Origin: Pseudomonas sp. ICMP 561
GTDB lineage: Bacteria > Pseudomonadota > Gammaproteobacteria > Pseudomonadales > Pseudomonadaceae
NCBI RefSeq assembly: GCF_002699985.1
Contig: NZ_LKBT01000034.1
Coordinates: 310,001 to 374,000, forward strand
DNA length: 64,000 nucleotides
Reading direction: 5' to 3'
Shown: in pieces, positions 17,541 through 26,709 of the stretch
How the letters are laid out: every line of letters begins with the position of its first letter
Numbering within the stretch: position 1 is the first letter of the stretch
The notes under the pieces: model-generated
Databases searched by the model: none
What the model was told of the DNA's origin: nothing
Seen by the model: only the letters and a program-made list of their open reading frames with translations
Made by a program: the position numbers and the translations under genes

Positions 17541-17626
17541 TTGGAGCGAGGCTTGCCCGCGAACCTGCCGGCGTGGTGCATCAGACACACTCCGTTATCG
17601 TTTTTCGCGGGCAAGCCCGGCTCCAA
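17541..17626. repeat. REP hairpin pair, family E (TTGGAGCGAGGCTTGCCCGCG)
   Basis: Arms TTGGAGCGAGGCTTGCCCGCGAA and TTCGCGGGCAAGCCCGGCTCCAA enclose about 40 bases. Family E copies also occur near 29.74 (single arm), 30.9 and 37.8 kb. It lies directly after the HAD stop codon. Confidence 0.85.
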
Positions 17627-17664
17627 CGGAAGATTCCATATCCCGCCGTGAGATTTTCGCCAAA

Positions 17665-17693
17665 AAAAAGCCCGCAGCGACAGCGGGCTTTTT
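17665..17693. terminator. Bidirectional terminator between the HAD gene and sutA
   Basis: AAAAAGCCCGC pairs with GCGGGCTTTTT around a 7-nt loop. A and T runs on both sides let it serve the xerC-HAD transcript (plus) and sutA (minus), whose stop is 22 bases away. Confidence 0.88.
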
Positions 17694-17714
17694 CTTATCC
17701 GGCAACAGGCTCCC

Positions 17715-18041
17715 TTAGATAGGGCGGCTACCGTATTTGTTATCCGGCTTCTTGGGCGGATCGGCGACCACGTTGGCCTCCACTTCCTGCACCTTGCCAC
17801 CGCGGGCGAGGAACTCTTCCATGGCACGAGCCAGAGCGTCACGCTCTTTGTTCTTGGCTTCGACACTAGGCAGTTCATCAACCGAGACAGCAGCCTTGGC
17901 CTTGCCTTTGGTCGGGGTTACCGTAGCTTCCGCACCGTCATCGGCATCAGCGCCATCCTCTTCGGGAGCAGCCGCAAGCTCCTCACCGTCCTCTTCACCT
18001 TCCAGATCATCAACCAGATCGTCGTTGTCATCGTCGCTCAT
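17715..18041 (-). CDS. sutA: SutA, RNA polymerase-associated regulator of slow growth
   Basis: 108 residues. The N-terminal half is almost entirely D, E, A and G (disordered acidic tail). The C-terminal half holds the conserved core KGKAKAAVSVDELPSVEAKN, ARAMEEFLARGGKVQEVE and the invariant end PPKKPDNKYGSRPI. In P. aeruginosa SutA binds RNA polymerase and raises ribosomal gene expression during slow growth; it exists only in gamma-proteobacteria close to Pseudomonas. Start ATG 18041 has an AGGTAG ribosome site. The gene is monocistronic. Confidence 0.93.
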   Translation of the reverse strand: MSDDDNDDLVDDLEGEEDGEELAAAPEEDGADADDGAEATVTPTKGKAKAAVSVDELPSVEAKNKERDALARAMEEFLARGGKVQEVEANVVADPPKKPDNKYGSRPI

Positions 18042-18141
18042 GTTCTACCTCATGACTTGCGAAAGCAGATTAGTTATAGCCCAGCTGCGTACGTTTACGA
18101 ATGCTGCCGGAAGAAATTCAACATCCGCTGCAAAACAGCGG

Positions 18142-18567
18142 TTATGCCTGTTCACCCTGAAGGGTGGCGAGGACGTTGCGAGCACCGCCAGCATCACGGT
18201 GCTCACCCAGATAAACACCTTGCCAGGTGCCTAGCGCCAATCGACCCGCCGAAACCGGCAATACCAACTGGCAGCCTAGCAAACTGGCCTTGAAATGCGC
18301 CGGCAGATCGTCAGGGCCTTCGTCTTCATGTTCAAAGCCGTGGGTGCCTTGTGGCACCAGACGGTTGAAAAAGCGCTCGAAGTCACGACGTACAGCCGGG
18401 TCGGCGTTCTCGTTGATGGTCAACGAAGCCGAGGTATGCTGCAGCAACAAATGGAGCAACCCGACTCGACACTCTCGCAGCTCCGGCAAGCCTGCGAGAA
18501 TTTCATCGGTTACCAGATGAAACCCGCGTGGCCTTGCCCGCAGGGTAATTCTGGTCTGTTGCCACAT
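18142..18567 (-). CDS. YjbQ family (UPF0047) protein, secondary thiamine-phosphate synthase-like
   Basis: 141 residues from ATG 18567 ([20 protein letters not shown]). The family markers are [17 protein letters not shown] and the histidine/glutamate-rich [24 protein letters not shown], ending with [15 protein letters not shown]. YjbQ proteins form trimers with a metal-like His cluster; weak thiamine-phosphate synthase activity has been reported for E. coli YjbQ, and the physiological role is unclear. An upstream in-frame start would add nine non-conserved residues. About 100 bases without features separate it from sutA. Confidence 0.88.
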   Translation of the reverse strand: MWQQTRITLRARPRGFHLVTDEILAGLPELRECRVGLLHLLLQHTSASLTINENADPAVRRDFERFFNRLVPQGTHGFEHEDEGPDDLPAHFKASLLGCQLVLPVSAGRLALGTWQGVYLGEHRDAGGARNVLATLQGEQA

Positions 18568-18772
18568 ACACTTCTCCGCATATTCGGCGCGCATTCTAAC
18601 GTGCTGGCAGAAAAAGCAAAGCGCGCAATAATCCGTCTTTTCTGTAAGCCATCAGCGCTTGTTCGCCAACTTGACCTGTCTTTCCGCAAACTGTCAGGAA
18701 TGCCCCTTGCAAAGCGATTCATGTACTGGGGTGAGAGGTTTGAACCAGGCAATCTATCGACAAACGCCAGAC

Positions 18773-18804
18773 AAAAAAATGCCCGGTAAACCGGGCATTT
18801 TTTT
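18773..18804 (-). terminator. Terminator of the glnK-amtB operon
   Basis: GCCCGGT pairs with ACCGGGC with only two loop bases; eight A and eight T positions flank the stem, which ends nine bases past the amtB stop on the minus strand. The 200 bases between it and the YjbQ gene hold nothing I recognise. Confidence 0.9.
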
Positions 18805-18812
18805 ACAGTGGC

Positions 18813-20150
18813 TTACAAGTTGTAGCCACGCTCGTTGTGTTGCGCAAGGTCGAGGCCGACAGCTTCTTCCTCTTCAGTGACACGCAGACCCATAACAGCG
18901 TCCAGCACCTTGAGGATGATGAAGGTCACGATCGCGGTGTAGATGATCGTGAAGCCGACGCCTTTGCACTGAATCCAGACTTGAGCTGCGATGTCAGTCA
19001 CGGTGCCGAAGCCGCCCAGAGCAGGGGCTGCGAACACGCCAGTCAGGATTGCGCCGATGATGCCGCCGATGCCGTGAACGCCGAAAGCATCCAGGGAGTC
19101 GTCGTAGCCCAGCTTGCGCTTGAGGCTGGTGGCGCAGAAGAAGCAGATCACGCCTGCAGCCAGACCGATGATCAGGGCGCCCATTGGGCCAACAGTACCG
19201 GCAGCCGGAGTGATGGCAACCAGGCCAGCAACCACGCCCGAAGCGATACCCAGTGCGCTTGGCTTACCGTGGGTCAGCCACTCGGCGAACATCCAGCCCA
19301 GAGCAGCAGCGGCGGTCGCGATCTGGGTAACCAGCATCGCCATGCCTGCAGTGCCGTTGGCCGCAGCAGCGGAACCGGCGTTGAAGCCGAACCAGCCTAC
19401 CCAGAGCATTGCCGCGCCGATCAGGGTGTAACCCAGGTTGTGCGGAGCCATTGGAGTGGTAGGGAAGCCTTTACGCTTGCCCAGTACCAGGCACGCAACC
19501 AGACCCGCTACACCCGCGTTGATGTGAACCACGGTGCCGCCTGCGAAATCCAGGACTCCCCAGTCCCACATCAGGCCGCCGACGCCGCCCCAGACCATGT
19601 GCGCGATTGGCGCGTAGACCAGAGTGAACCAGATAGCCATGAAGATCAGCATCGCGGAGAACTTCATGCGTTCTGCGAAAGCACCGACGATCAGGGCTGG
19701 AGTGATGATGGCGAAGGTCATCTGGAAGGTGACGAACACCGCTTCAGGGAACAGTGCAGCAGCGCCGGTGATGCTGGACGGCGTGATGCCTGCCAGGAAC
19801 GCTTTGCCCATACCGCCGAAGAAGGAGTTGAAGTTGACGACGCCTGCTTCCATACCGGTAGTGTCGAAAGCAATGCTGTAGCCGTAAACGACCCACAGGA
19901 TGCTGATGAGGCCGGTGATGGCGAAACACTGCATCATCACAGAAAGAATGTTTTTCGAGCGGACCATGCCGCCGTAGAACAGCGCAAGACCAGGGATGGT
20001 CATGAACAGCACCAAGGCTGTCGAGGTCAGCATCCAGGCGGTGTCACCTGAGTTGAGTACTGGGGCTGCCACTTCGTCTGCCGCCATGGCCAAGCCAGGG
20101 GTTACGAGGGACAACAGGGCTCCTAGCCCTGCGAATTGACGCAGAGTCAT
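18813..20150 (-). CDS. amtB: Ammonium transporter AmtB
   Basis: 445 residues. A cleavable-looking signal sequence (MTLRQFAGLGALLSLVTPGLAMA) precedes the eleven-helix Amt fold. Recognisable blocks are GDTAWMLTSTALVLFMTIPG, ALFYGGMVRSKN, DFAGGTVVHINAGVAGL (first pore histidine) and DAFGVHGIGGIIGAILTG (second pore histidine). The trimeric channel conducts ammonium across the inner membrane and is blocked by GlnK when nitrogen is plentiful. It lies 32 bases downstream of glnK in the conserved glnK-amtB operon. Confidence 0.97.
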   Translation of the reverse strand: MTLRQFAGLGALLSLVTPGLAMAADEVAAPVLNSGDTAWMLTSTALVLFMTIPGLALFYGGMVRSKNILSVMMQCFAITGLISILWVVYGYSIAFDTTGMEAGVVNFNSFFGGMGKAFLAGITPSSITGAAALFPEAVFVTFQMTFAIITPALIVGAFAERMKFSAMLIFMAIWFTLVYAPIAHMVWGGVGGLMWDWGVLDFAGGTVVHINAGVAGLVACLVLGKRKGFPTTPMAPHNLGYTLIGAAMLWVGWFGFNAGSAAAANGTAGMAMLVTQIATAAAALGWMFAEWLTHGKPSALGIASGVVAGLVAITPAAGTVGPMGALIIGLAAGVICFFCATSLKRKLGYDDSLDAFGVHGIGGIIGAILTGVFAAPALGGFGTVTDIAAQVWIQCKGVGFTIIYTAIVTFIILKVLDAVMGLRVTEEEEAVGLDLAQHNERGYNL

Positions 20151-20182
20151 ATTGTTTTCTCCTGGGGCGTTGGGTTGGCGGC

Positions 20183-20689
<507 letters not shown>

Positions 20690-20728
20690 TCAACGCGACT
20701 GCATCAGTGCATGGGTCATCAGCGACTA

Positions 20729-20744
20729 AGCAGAAAGCTTGCCA
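20729..20744 (-). promoter_or_regulatory. Sigma-54 (RpoN) promoter for glnK-amtB
   Basis: On the minus strand the sequence reads TGGCAAGCTTTCTGCT, with GG and GC exactly ten bases apart, matching the -24/-12 consensus TGGCACG-N4-TTGCW except at two positions. It lies about 210 bases upstream of the glnK ATG, giving a long leader. Known biology (RpoN and NtrC dependence of glnK-amtB in pseudomonads) agrees. Confidence 0.75.
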
Positions 20745-20852
20745 TCTCCTGATTTTTCATTGAATACAGGCCCTTGATCCCTGTTTAAGGCACCGGAGCC
20801 GCCCGGCGAAGTGCGTCGGCGCACAACTAAAGTGCGTCCGTGCACGCGCTGG

Positions 20853-20869
20853 TGCGCCATTATCGTGCG
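20853..20869 (-). promoter_or_regulatory. Probable NtrC binding site (enhancer)
   Basis: TGCGCCATTATCGTGCG is close to the enterobacterial NtrC site TGCACCATTATGGTGCA and sits about 110 bases upstream of the sigma-54 -24 element, a normal enhancer distance. Two further GTGCG..GCAC inverted repeats lie at about 20812-20825 and 20832-20845. With the promoter, this accounts for most of the 418-base gap between glnK and ubiK. Confidence 0.6.
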
Positions 20870-20939
20870 TCCGCCTTCGCTGGAAATGACTATAGACGCT
20901 CCGTGCTACACTGCCGCTTATCTGAAACCGGAGGTAGAC

Positions 20940-21203
20940 ATGCTCGCGCCCAAAGCTTTTCTCGATGCCCTGAGCGGCCACGCCTCGCGCTTGTTCAATG
21001 GCGAAACACCGATCCCGCGTAATGAATTTGAAACCCAGTTCAAAGCCTTGCTGCAAAGCGGCTTCAGCAAACTGGATCTGGTCAGTCGGGAAGAATTCGA
21101 CAGCCAGATGGCCGTCCTCGCCCGCACCCGTGCCCGCCTCGAAGCGCTGGAGGCAAAGGTTGCGGAGATGGAAGCGAAGTCGAATCCGCCTGCGGGTGAG
21201 TAG
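20940..21203 (+). CDS. ubiK: UbiK / YqiC-BMFP family ubiquinone accessory factor
   Basis: 87 residues starting MLAPKAFLDALSGHASRLFNG behind a strong GGAGGTAGAC ribosome site. The N-terminal amphipathic helix is followed by a C-terminal coiled coil (FDSQMAVLARTRARLEALEAKVAEME), the BMFP architecture of trimeric YqiC. UbiK interacts with UbiJ and supports aerobic ubiquinone synthesis and is a membrane-associated accessory factor. It is monocistronic, divergent from glnK-amtB. Confidence 0.87.
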   Translation: MLAPKAFLDALSGHASRLFNGETPIPRNEFETQFKALLQSGFSKLDLVSREEFDSQMAVLARTRARLEALEAKVAEMEAKSNPPAGE

Positions 21204-21237
21204 AGCCTGAGCATCCCACAGGCTTGCGCGCAATCCC

Positions 21238-21327
21238 GTAGGACCGGCTTTAGCCGGGAGGACGTCGCTGCATTCGCTAGATTTCCTTCGGTAGAAATAC
21301 CGCCCTCCCGGCTGAAGCCGGTCCTAC
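21238..21327. repeat. REP hairpin pair, family A
   Basis: Complete pair with both ACCGGCTTTAGCCGG-type arms, placed between the ubiK stop and the convergent PLP-enzyme gene. Confidence 0.88.
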
Positions 21328-21418
21328 GGGATTTGCATTTGCTGCACGACAGGGTGGTGTCAGGATAGAAAGGATATTCCTGCGGACACAAAATGGTGCA
21401 TCCCCTTCTGCATCTGCC

Positions 21419-22468
21419 TCACCTTGCAATCAACAACCGCTCCAGCCGTCTCGTATACGGCGAAAGATCACCAATGGTGCGTGCGACCCATTCAGGGTCG
21501 TAATAGGTATCCAGATAGCGCTCGCCGCTGTCGCACATCAGGGTCACCACTGAACCCTTCAAGCCCTGCTCCTGCATGTCCAGCGCTACCTTCAGCGCGC
21601 CCCAGACGTTGGTCCCCGTAGAGCCGCCCGGTTTCTTGCCGATTAGTTTTTCCAGCCAGCCAAGGGTGGCAATGCTGGCTGCATCAGGGATTTGCAGCAT
21701 GTCGTCGATGACCCCCGGCAAGAACGAAGCTTCTACTCTGGGTCGCCCGATGCCCTCGATACGGCTGCCTTTGAGGCTGGTCAGGCTTGTATCGCCGCTG
21801 CGGTAGCTGTCGTAGAACACCGAATTCTCCGGGTCTACGACGATCAGTCTGGTGGCGTGGCCCTTGTAGCGTATGAACCGGCCAATGGTCGACGACGTAC
21901 CGCCCGTTCCTGCGCTCATCACAATTGCGGTCGGGACGGGATGTTCTTCGCCACTCAACTGATCAAAGATGCTGTCAGCAATGTTGTTATTACCTCGCCA
22001 GTCCGTAGCCCGTTCCGCGTAAGTGAACTGATCCATGTAATGACCGTTGTCGAGGCGAGCCAGACGCTCGGCTTCGGGGTACATGTCGCTGGATTGCTCC
22101 ACGAAGTGGCAGCGCCCGCCGAGCATCTCGACCTGATGGATTTTCTTGCTGGCGGTATGTCGCGGCATGACCGCCGTGAAAGGCAACCCCAGCAGTTTTG
22201 CGAAGTAGGCTTCTGATATGGCTGTGCTGCCGGATGAAGCCTCCACCACATGCGTGCCCTGGTGAATCTTGCCGCTGCAGATCGCATGAAGAAACAACGA
22301 GCGCGCCAGACGATGTTTCAGGCTGCCGCTGGGATGAGTGCTTTCGTCCTTGATGTAAATATCGATGTCGCCAAGTGCCGGAACATCGAGCTTGAGCATG
22401 TGCGTATCGGCCGAGCGGCGCTGATCGCAGTCAAGGGTTTTGATCGCGTTACGAATCCAGTTATTCAT
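21419..22468 (-). CDS. PLP-dependent enzyme of the cysteine synthase / CBS family (fold type II)
   Basis: 349 residues from ATG 22468 ([20 protein letters not shown]); the in-frame extension upstream lies in the regulator's operator region. PLP lysine K51 is in [23 protein letters not shown] is the substrate loop and [17 protein letters not shown] the phosphate-binding glycine loop; [15 protein letters not shown] is the final PLP-contact block. It resembles cysteine synthases but the loops differ from CysK/CysM, so cysteine or related amino-acid lyase/synthase activity is the limit of the call. A divergent Lrp-type regulator 135 bases away suggests amino-acid-responsive control. Confidence 0.85.
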   Translation of the reverse strand: MNNWIRNAIKTLDCDQRRSADTHMLKLDVPALGDIDIYIKDESTHPSGSLKHRLARSLFLHAICSGKIHQGTHVVEASSGSTAISEAYFAKLLGLPFTAVMPRHTASKKIHQVEMLGGRCHFVEQSSDMYPEAERLARLDNGHYMDQFTYAERATDWRGNNNIADSIFDQLSGEEHPVPTAIVMSAGTGGTSSTIGRFIRYKGHATRLIVVDPENSVFYDSYRSGDTSLTSLKGSRIEGIGRPRVEASFLPGVIDDMLQIPDAASIATLGWLEKLIGKKPGGSTGTNVWGALKVALDMQEQGLKGSVVTLMCDSGERYLDTYYDPEWVARTIGDLSPYTRRLERLLIAR

Positions 22469-22568
22469 CACTCTGCGCTCCGGCAAAAACACATCTATTC
22501 TTGAGGGCAAAGGTTACCGATTGCTGGAAAAAAGAATTTCTTTTTGTTCTACTCGATCAACTATTTGA

Positions 22569-22583
22569 TAGAAAAATTTTCTA
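22569..22583. promoter_or_regulatory. Lrp-like operator between the PLP enzyme and its regulator
   Basis: TAGAAAAATTTTCTA matches the E. coli Lrp consensus YAGHAWATTWTDCTR at 14 of 15 positions. It lies 21 bases before the regulator ATG and 100 bases before the enzyme ATG. A second A/T-rich inverted repeat (AGAATTTCT) is at about 22532-22540. Confidence 0.6.
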
Positions 22584-22603
22584 CGAAAGGACTGATTTGA
22601 AAA

Positions 22604-23098
22604 ATGGACAGTCTTGATCGCCATATCCTCAGCATTTTGCAGCGTGATGCCACCATTGTGCTGAAAGACCTGGCTGACGCCGTCACCCTCTCAACTACGC
22701 CGTGCTGGAAGCGAGTCAAAAAGCTCGAAGATGCCGGGTACATCAAATCCAGGGTCGCGCTTCTCGACCCGGAAAAACTCGGGCTGGGATTGTCGGTTTT
22801 CGTTCAGATCAAAACCCGGCGCCATGACACCCAGTGGCTTGAGCAATTCGCCCAAACCGTCATGCAGTACGAAGAGGTCATGGAGTTCTACCGAATGGCG
22901 GGCGAATGGGACTACATGCTGCGCCTGGTGGTCAGCGACATGGCCGCCTACGACCGCTTCTACAAAAAGCTGATCAGCAGCACCGAAGGCCTTTCGACCA
23001 TTACCTCCAGCTTCGCCATGGAGCAGTTGAAGTACACGACGGCGCTCCCTCTGCCCCGCAGTCAGGCCTGTTCCCTGAGGGGGAACAGGCTGATTTAA
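22604..23098 (+). CDS. Lrp/AsnC family transcriptional regulator
   Basis: 164 residues. The N-terminal winged helix-turn-helix is MDSLDRHILSILQRDATIVLKD.. with the recognition segment TLSTTPCWKRVKKLEDAGYI. The RAM ligand-binding domain follows (about 65-150) with VMQYEEVMEFYRMAGEWDYMLRLVVSDM. The TTPCW version of the recognition helix is typical of the DecR (YbaO)/BkdR subgroup; E. coli DecR activates a cysteine-degradation gene, which fits the divergent cysteine-synthase-like neighbour. The pairing is my inference. It probably also binds the palindrome directly upstream. Confidence 0.9.
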   Translation: MDSLDRHILSILQRDATIVLKDLADAVTLSTTPCWKRVKKLEDAGYIKSRVALLDPEKLGLGLSVFVQIKTRRHDTQWLEQFAQTVMQYEEVMEFYRMAGEWDYMLRLVVSDMAAYDRFYKKLISSTEGLSTITSSFAMEQLKYTTALPLPRSQACSLRGNRLI

Positions 23099-23105
23099 CG
23101 GTCGG

Positions 23106-25622
23106 CTAGAAGTTGTAGCTGACCGTGGCGCTGACGTTACGCTCCTCGCCCAGATAGCAGTAGCTCAGGCTTGCACAGGACGCAACGTAGGATTCGTTGG
23201 TCAGGTTGTTCGCGTTGACCCGCATGTCGACGCCTTTGAGCCCGACTTTGCTCAGGTCGTAACCGACTGACGCATCGAACAGCGTGTAAGACGGCACCTT
23301 CAGGGTGTTTTCAGAATCTGCCCAGCTATAGCCGACGTAGCGAACGCCTGCACCCAGCCGCAGACCATCCAGCGCACCGCTGTTGAAGGCATAATCGCCC
23401 CAGAGAGACGCCATGTGTTTAGGCGCTTGAGTCGGCGAGTTGCCTTTGTTCTCGATGACATTGGTCGGCGTGCTCAACGTGCTGATCATCGATTTGGAGT
23501 ATTCGATGTCGGTCAGGGTGTAGCCGCCCAGCACTTTGAAGTTATCGGTTAACTGCATGTGCGCTTCCAGCTCCAGGCCCTGGGAGCGAACCGCGCCAAT
23601 GGGGCGATAGAAATTCTCTTGCGGCAGTTTGGAAGCCAGGTTTTCTTGATCAATGCGGAACACCGAGGCGGTGAACAGGTTGTCCGTGCCGGGTGGTTGG
23701 TACTTGATGCCTGCTTCCCACTGAGTGCCGTCTGTTGGCGCGAGAGGGTTGCCGTCGCTGTCGGCGTAAGAGTTCGGGTTAAACGACTCGGAATAGCTCA
23801 GGTACGGCGCAATGCCGTTATCGAACAGATACAGCACGCCTGCCCGTCCGGTGAGTTTGGTGCGTCGATCACTGATTTCGGTGCCCTCGGGACGCCCGGC
23901 TTCTGCGAGTCGGTTCTCATCCGAGGTTTCTACCCAGTCCTGACGCAGGCCCAGAGAGAAGCGCCATTTATCCAGCTCGATCAAATCCTGTGCATACACG
24001 CCGGTTTGCTCCAGACGGCGCACGTAGCTGGTTGGGCTGAAATAACTGATCGATGAATTGCCGTAGACGGGATCGAAACCATTAAGCGAGGCGACTGAGC
24101 CGCTGGTCCAGTCCACCACGGTCTTGCGCCGCTGATAGTCAACACCGAGCAGCGCAGTGTGTTTGGCCGAGCCAGTGAAGAACTCCGCCTGCAGCATGTT
24201 ATCGACGATGAACGCGTGCAGCCGCTCGTCTCCGCCGGAGTAATAGCGCGTCAGTTCGTTGCTGGTGGGCGTCGTCCAGTCGTAGGCGTAGATCTGATCG
24301 TTCTTCACCTTCGAGTCCAGATAACGGAAGTTCTGTCTGGCGGTAAACACGTCGTTGAAGCGGTGCTCGAACTGATAACCGAAAGACTGTTGATCGCGGC
24401 TGAAGCCATCGACGCCAGGCTCGCCATCGAAGAAGTGCTCGGAGATACGTTGCCCGTTGCGCTTACGCAGCGTGCCGCTGGCCGGTACGCCGCCGTGATA
24501 GCCGCCTTCCGGGTCGTGTTGCAGATAGGCTTGCAGGGTCAGCGATGTGTCTTCGCTGAAGTCGATGCTGACGGTCGGTGCCAGCGCATAGCGCTTCTCT
24601 TCAACGTGATCGAACTGCGTGTCTGACTTATCCACAAGCCCGGTCAAGCGATAGGCAATGCGCTTGTCGTCATCCACAGGCCCGCTGAAATCGAACCCCA
24701 TGCCGCGCTGACCTTGCGTGCCGACGGTAGCCTGAACCTGATGATACGGCTCGAACAGCGGTTTTTTGCTGGTCAATGCCACCAGACCACCCGGCGAACT
24801 GCGTCCGTAAAGCACCGACGACGGACCTTTCAGAATGTCGACCCGCTCCAGAAAGTACGGATCAACCTGCATCGTGCTGTAGGTGCCGCTATCGCCCATG
24901 GACTTGAGACCGTCCAGGTAAATGTTATCCACAGAGCCGTCGTTGAAACCGCGCAGAGCCACATAGTCATAGCGATGAGTTGCACCGTAGGGGTTGGTCA
25001 GGACGCCCGGCGTATACCGCATGGTCTGCGCGACGGTTTGTGAACCCTGGTCATCCATTTGCTGACGCGTCACTACCGAAACTGACTGTGACGTTTCCAG
25101 CACCGACGTACTGGTCTTGGTGGCGATCTGGCTGTGAGTCGCGTTGTAGCCTTCCATGCTGCCCAAGGCGTTACCCAGTGCGAACCCGCGAATGTCGGTG
25201 CTGGGCAAGGCCATTGCCTCGCCCGTCGTTTCGCGCAGCACATAACTGCTGCCGTCCTGACTGACGGCTTGCAGGCTGTTGCTGCCGAGCAGGATGGTCA
25301 GAGCCTGATCCGGGGCATAGTTGCCTTGCAGGCCCGGCGATTGCTTGCCGGCCGTTTGCGCTGGGGTGGCGGCCAATGTGATACCCGCTTGCCGGGCGAA
25401 CTGGTTCAAGGCTTCGCCCAACGGACCGGCCGCGATGGAATAGCTGCGCACAGCACCTATAGGCGCTGGATCGTCCTGGGCTTGCACCGCTACAGGCAGC
25501 GCAGCAGTGCCTAACGCCACGCACATCAATGTCGCGCGCACCGCTGTGGCGAGGTGTGTTGCGCACGCGTCAACGGCGACGTTTTGCAGGCTTGATTGCG
25601 ATTTACCTAGAGGCCGGGTCAT
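23106..25622 (-). CDS. TonB-dependent siderophore receptor with signalling (STN) domain
   Basis: 838 residues from ATG 25622. After a long signal sequence, residues about 60-115 form a secretin/TonB N-terminal (STN) signalling domain (IAAGPLGEALNQFARQAGITL). The plug domain (about 170-290) contains RGFNDGSVDNIYLDGLKSMG and ILKGPSSVLYGRSSPGG; the rest is a 22-strand barrel ending in VSATVSYNF. The plug is close in style to hydroxamate (ferrichrome/ferrioxamine) receptors, but ligand cannot be assigned. It is encoded behind FecR and FecI genes on the same strand, the standard cell-surface signalling cassette, and depends on ExbB-ExbD-TonB. Confidence 0.93.
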   Translation of the reverse strand: MTRPLGKSQSSLQNVAVDACATHLATAVRATLMCVALGTAALPVAVQAQDDPAPIGAVRSYSIAAGPLGEALNQFARQAGITLAATPAQTAGKQSPGLQGNYAPDQALTILLGSNSLQAVSQDGSSYVLRETTGEAMALPSTDIRGFALGNALGSMEGYNATHSQIATKTSTSVLETSQSVSVVTRQQMDDQGSQTVAQTMRYTPGVLTNPYGATHRYDYVALRGFNDGSVDNIYLDGLKSMGDSGTYSTMQVDPYFLERVDILKGPSSVLYGRSSPGGLVALTSKKPLFEPYHQVQATVGTQGQRGMGFDFSGPVDDDKRIAYRLTGLVDKSDTQFDHVEEKRYALAPTVSIDFSEDTSLTLQAYLQHDPEGGYHGGVPASGTLRKRNGQRISEHFFDGEPGVDGFSRDQQSFGYQFEHRFNDVFTARQNFRYLDSKVKNDQIYAYDWTTPTSNELTRYYSGGDERLHAFIVDNMLQAEFFTGSAKHTALLGVDYQRRKTVVDWTSGSVASLNGFDPVYGNSSISYFSPTSYVRRLEQTGVYAQDLIELDKWRFSLGLRQDWVETSDENRLAEAGRPEGTEISDRRTKLTGRAGVLYLFDNGIAPYLSYSESFNPNSYADSDGNPLAPTDGTQWEAGIKYQPPGTDNLFTASVFRIDQENLASKLPQENFYRPIGAVRSQGLELEAHMQLTDNFKVLGGYTLTDIEYSKSMISTLSTPTNVIENKGNSPTQAPKHMASLWGDYAFNSGALDGLRLGAGVRYVGYSWADSENTLKVPSYTLFDASVGYDLSKVGLKGVDMRVNANNLTNESYVASCASLSYCYLGEERNVSATVSYNF

Positions 25623-25710
25623 GGACGATTCCGTAAAGTCTGTTAAGAGAACAAAGGGGCTGATCTCTAAGCCGGACTTGTAGGCAAAACCCGCCAAAAA
25701 ATTTCAGACA

Positions 25711-26709
25711 TCATGCCTCGCGCTGCAACGTGACCCACCAGCGCGTGCGATACCTGAGTTGGACAGGCAACGTCTGGGTAACAACCGTGAGCAATTTGTC
25801 GGTGTCTTCGAGCCGAAACACGCCCGAAAGACGCAGGTCGGCAACATCGTCAGCGCAGCCCAGATGACCGTGGCGATAAGCTCCGACCTCGGTAAGGAAG
25901 TCTCGGAGGCGCATGTTGCGGGTCACGATCAGGCCTTCGCTCCAGGCACCGGCGTCCATGTTCAACGCAGGCAGTTGAACCGCTTCGCGAGACGACACCA
26001 GATAATGCTGCCCGGCGTTCACAGTGACGGGGGACGCGGCGGGCGAGCGGATAATCGACTGGCCTTCAAGCACGCTGAGACGCGTCTTGTCCTGATACTG
26101 CCTGACGACGAAGCGTCCATTGATACCTTCGAACAACCCATGGCGACTCTGCACCAACAGCGGTCTGTGGGTTGGGCTTTGGACATCGGCGCCGCACCCC
26201 ACGAGAATCTCACCACGATTCAAGGTAATCAGGCGACGTTCGGCGTTGAAATCCTGATCCACCGCGCTGTCGGTGTTCAACTGCAGGCTTGAACCGTCGC
26301 TTAGCTGAAAACGCCCGCGCTGCCCGACGCTGGTCGCGAAATCTGCGCTCCATTGTTGCCAGGGCATGACCTTTCGCGACAGCCACGCACCTGAACCCAC
26401 CACGACCAGGCCTGACAGCAGTTTCAGGGTTTGTCTGCGGCTCAAACGTTGGGCGCTGTTTTCCAGTGCTTCCAGGGCTGCACCCGGTGCAGGAATATTC
26501 TGAAAGCGGCTGTTGAGCTCGTTGTTCAAGGCCTGGATACGCTGCCATGCGCACTCATGGTCGGCATGTGCAACACGCCACTGCTCACATTGCTCCCGCA
26601 ATTGTGGGTTGTGCCCTTGGCTGTTGAGGCGCATCGACCACTGAATCGCCTGTTTCACGACCTGCGGCGAGGGCTCTTGCGAGTGCGCATGAGCAGAGGC
26701 GCCGCTCAC
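25711..26709 (-). CDS. FecR-family anti-sigma regulator
   Basis: 332 residues from GTG 26709, whose GTGA overlaps the sigma-factor stop. The N-terminal DUF4880 domain (about 14-60, QAIQWSMRLNSQGHNPQ) is cytoplasmic and binds the sigma factor. A membrane segment lies at about 95-111 (LKLLSGLVVVGSGAWL), and the periplasmic FecR domain (about 125-225) and a C-terminal STN-contact region follow. It relays receptor occupancy to the sigma factor. The receptor gene follows after 88 bases. Confidence 0.93.
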   Translation of the reverse strand: MSGASAHAHSQEPSPQVVKQAIQWSMRLNSQGHNPQLREQCEQWRVAHADHECAWQRIQALNNELNSRFQNIPAPGAALEALENSAQRLSRRQTLKLLSGLVVVGSGAWLSRKVMPWQQWSADFATSVGQRGRFQLSDGSSLQLNTDSAVDQDFNAERRLITLNRGEILVGCGADVQSPTHRPLLVQSRHGLFEGINGRFVVRQYQDKTRLSVLEGQSIIRSPAASPVTVNAGQHYLVSSREAVQLPALNMDAGAWSEGLIVTRNMRLRDFLTEVGAYRHGHLGCADDVADLRLSGVFRLEDTDKLLTVVTQTLPVQLRYRTRWWVTLQREA

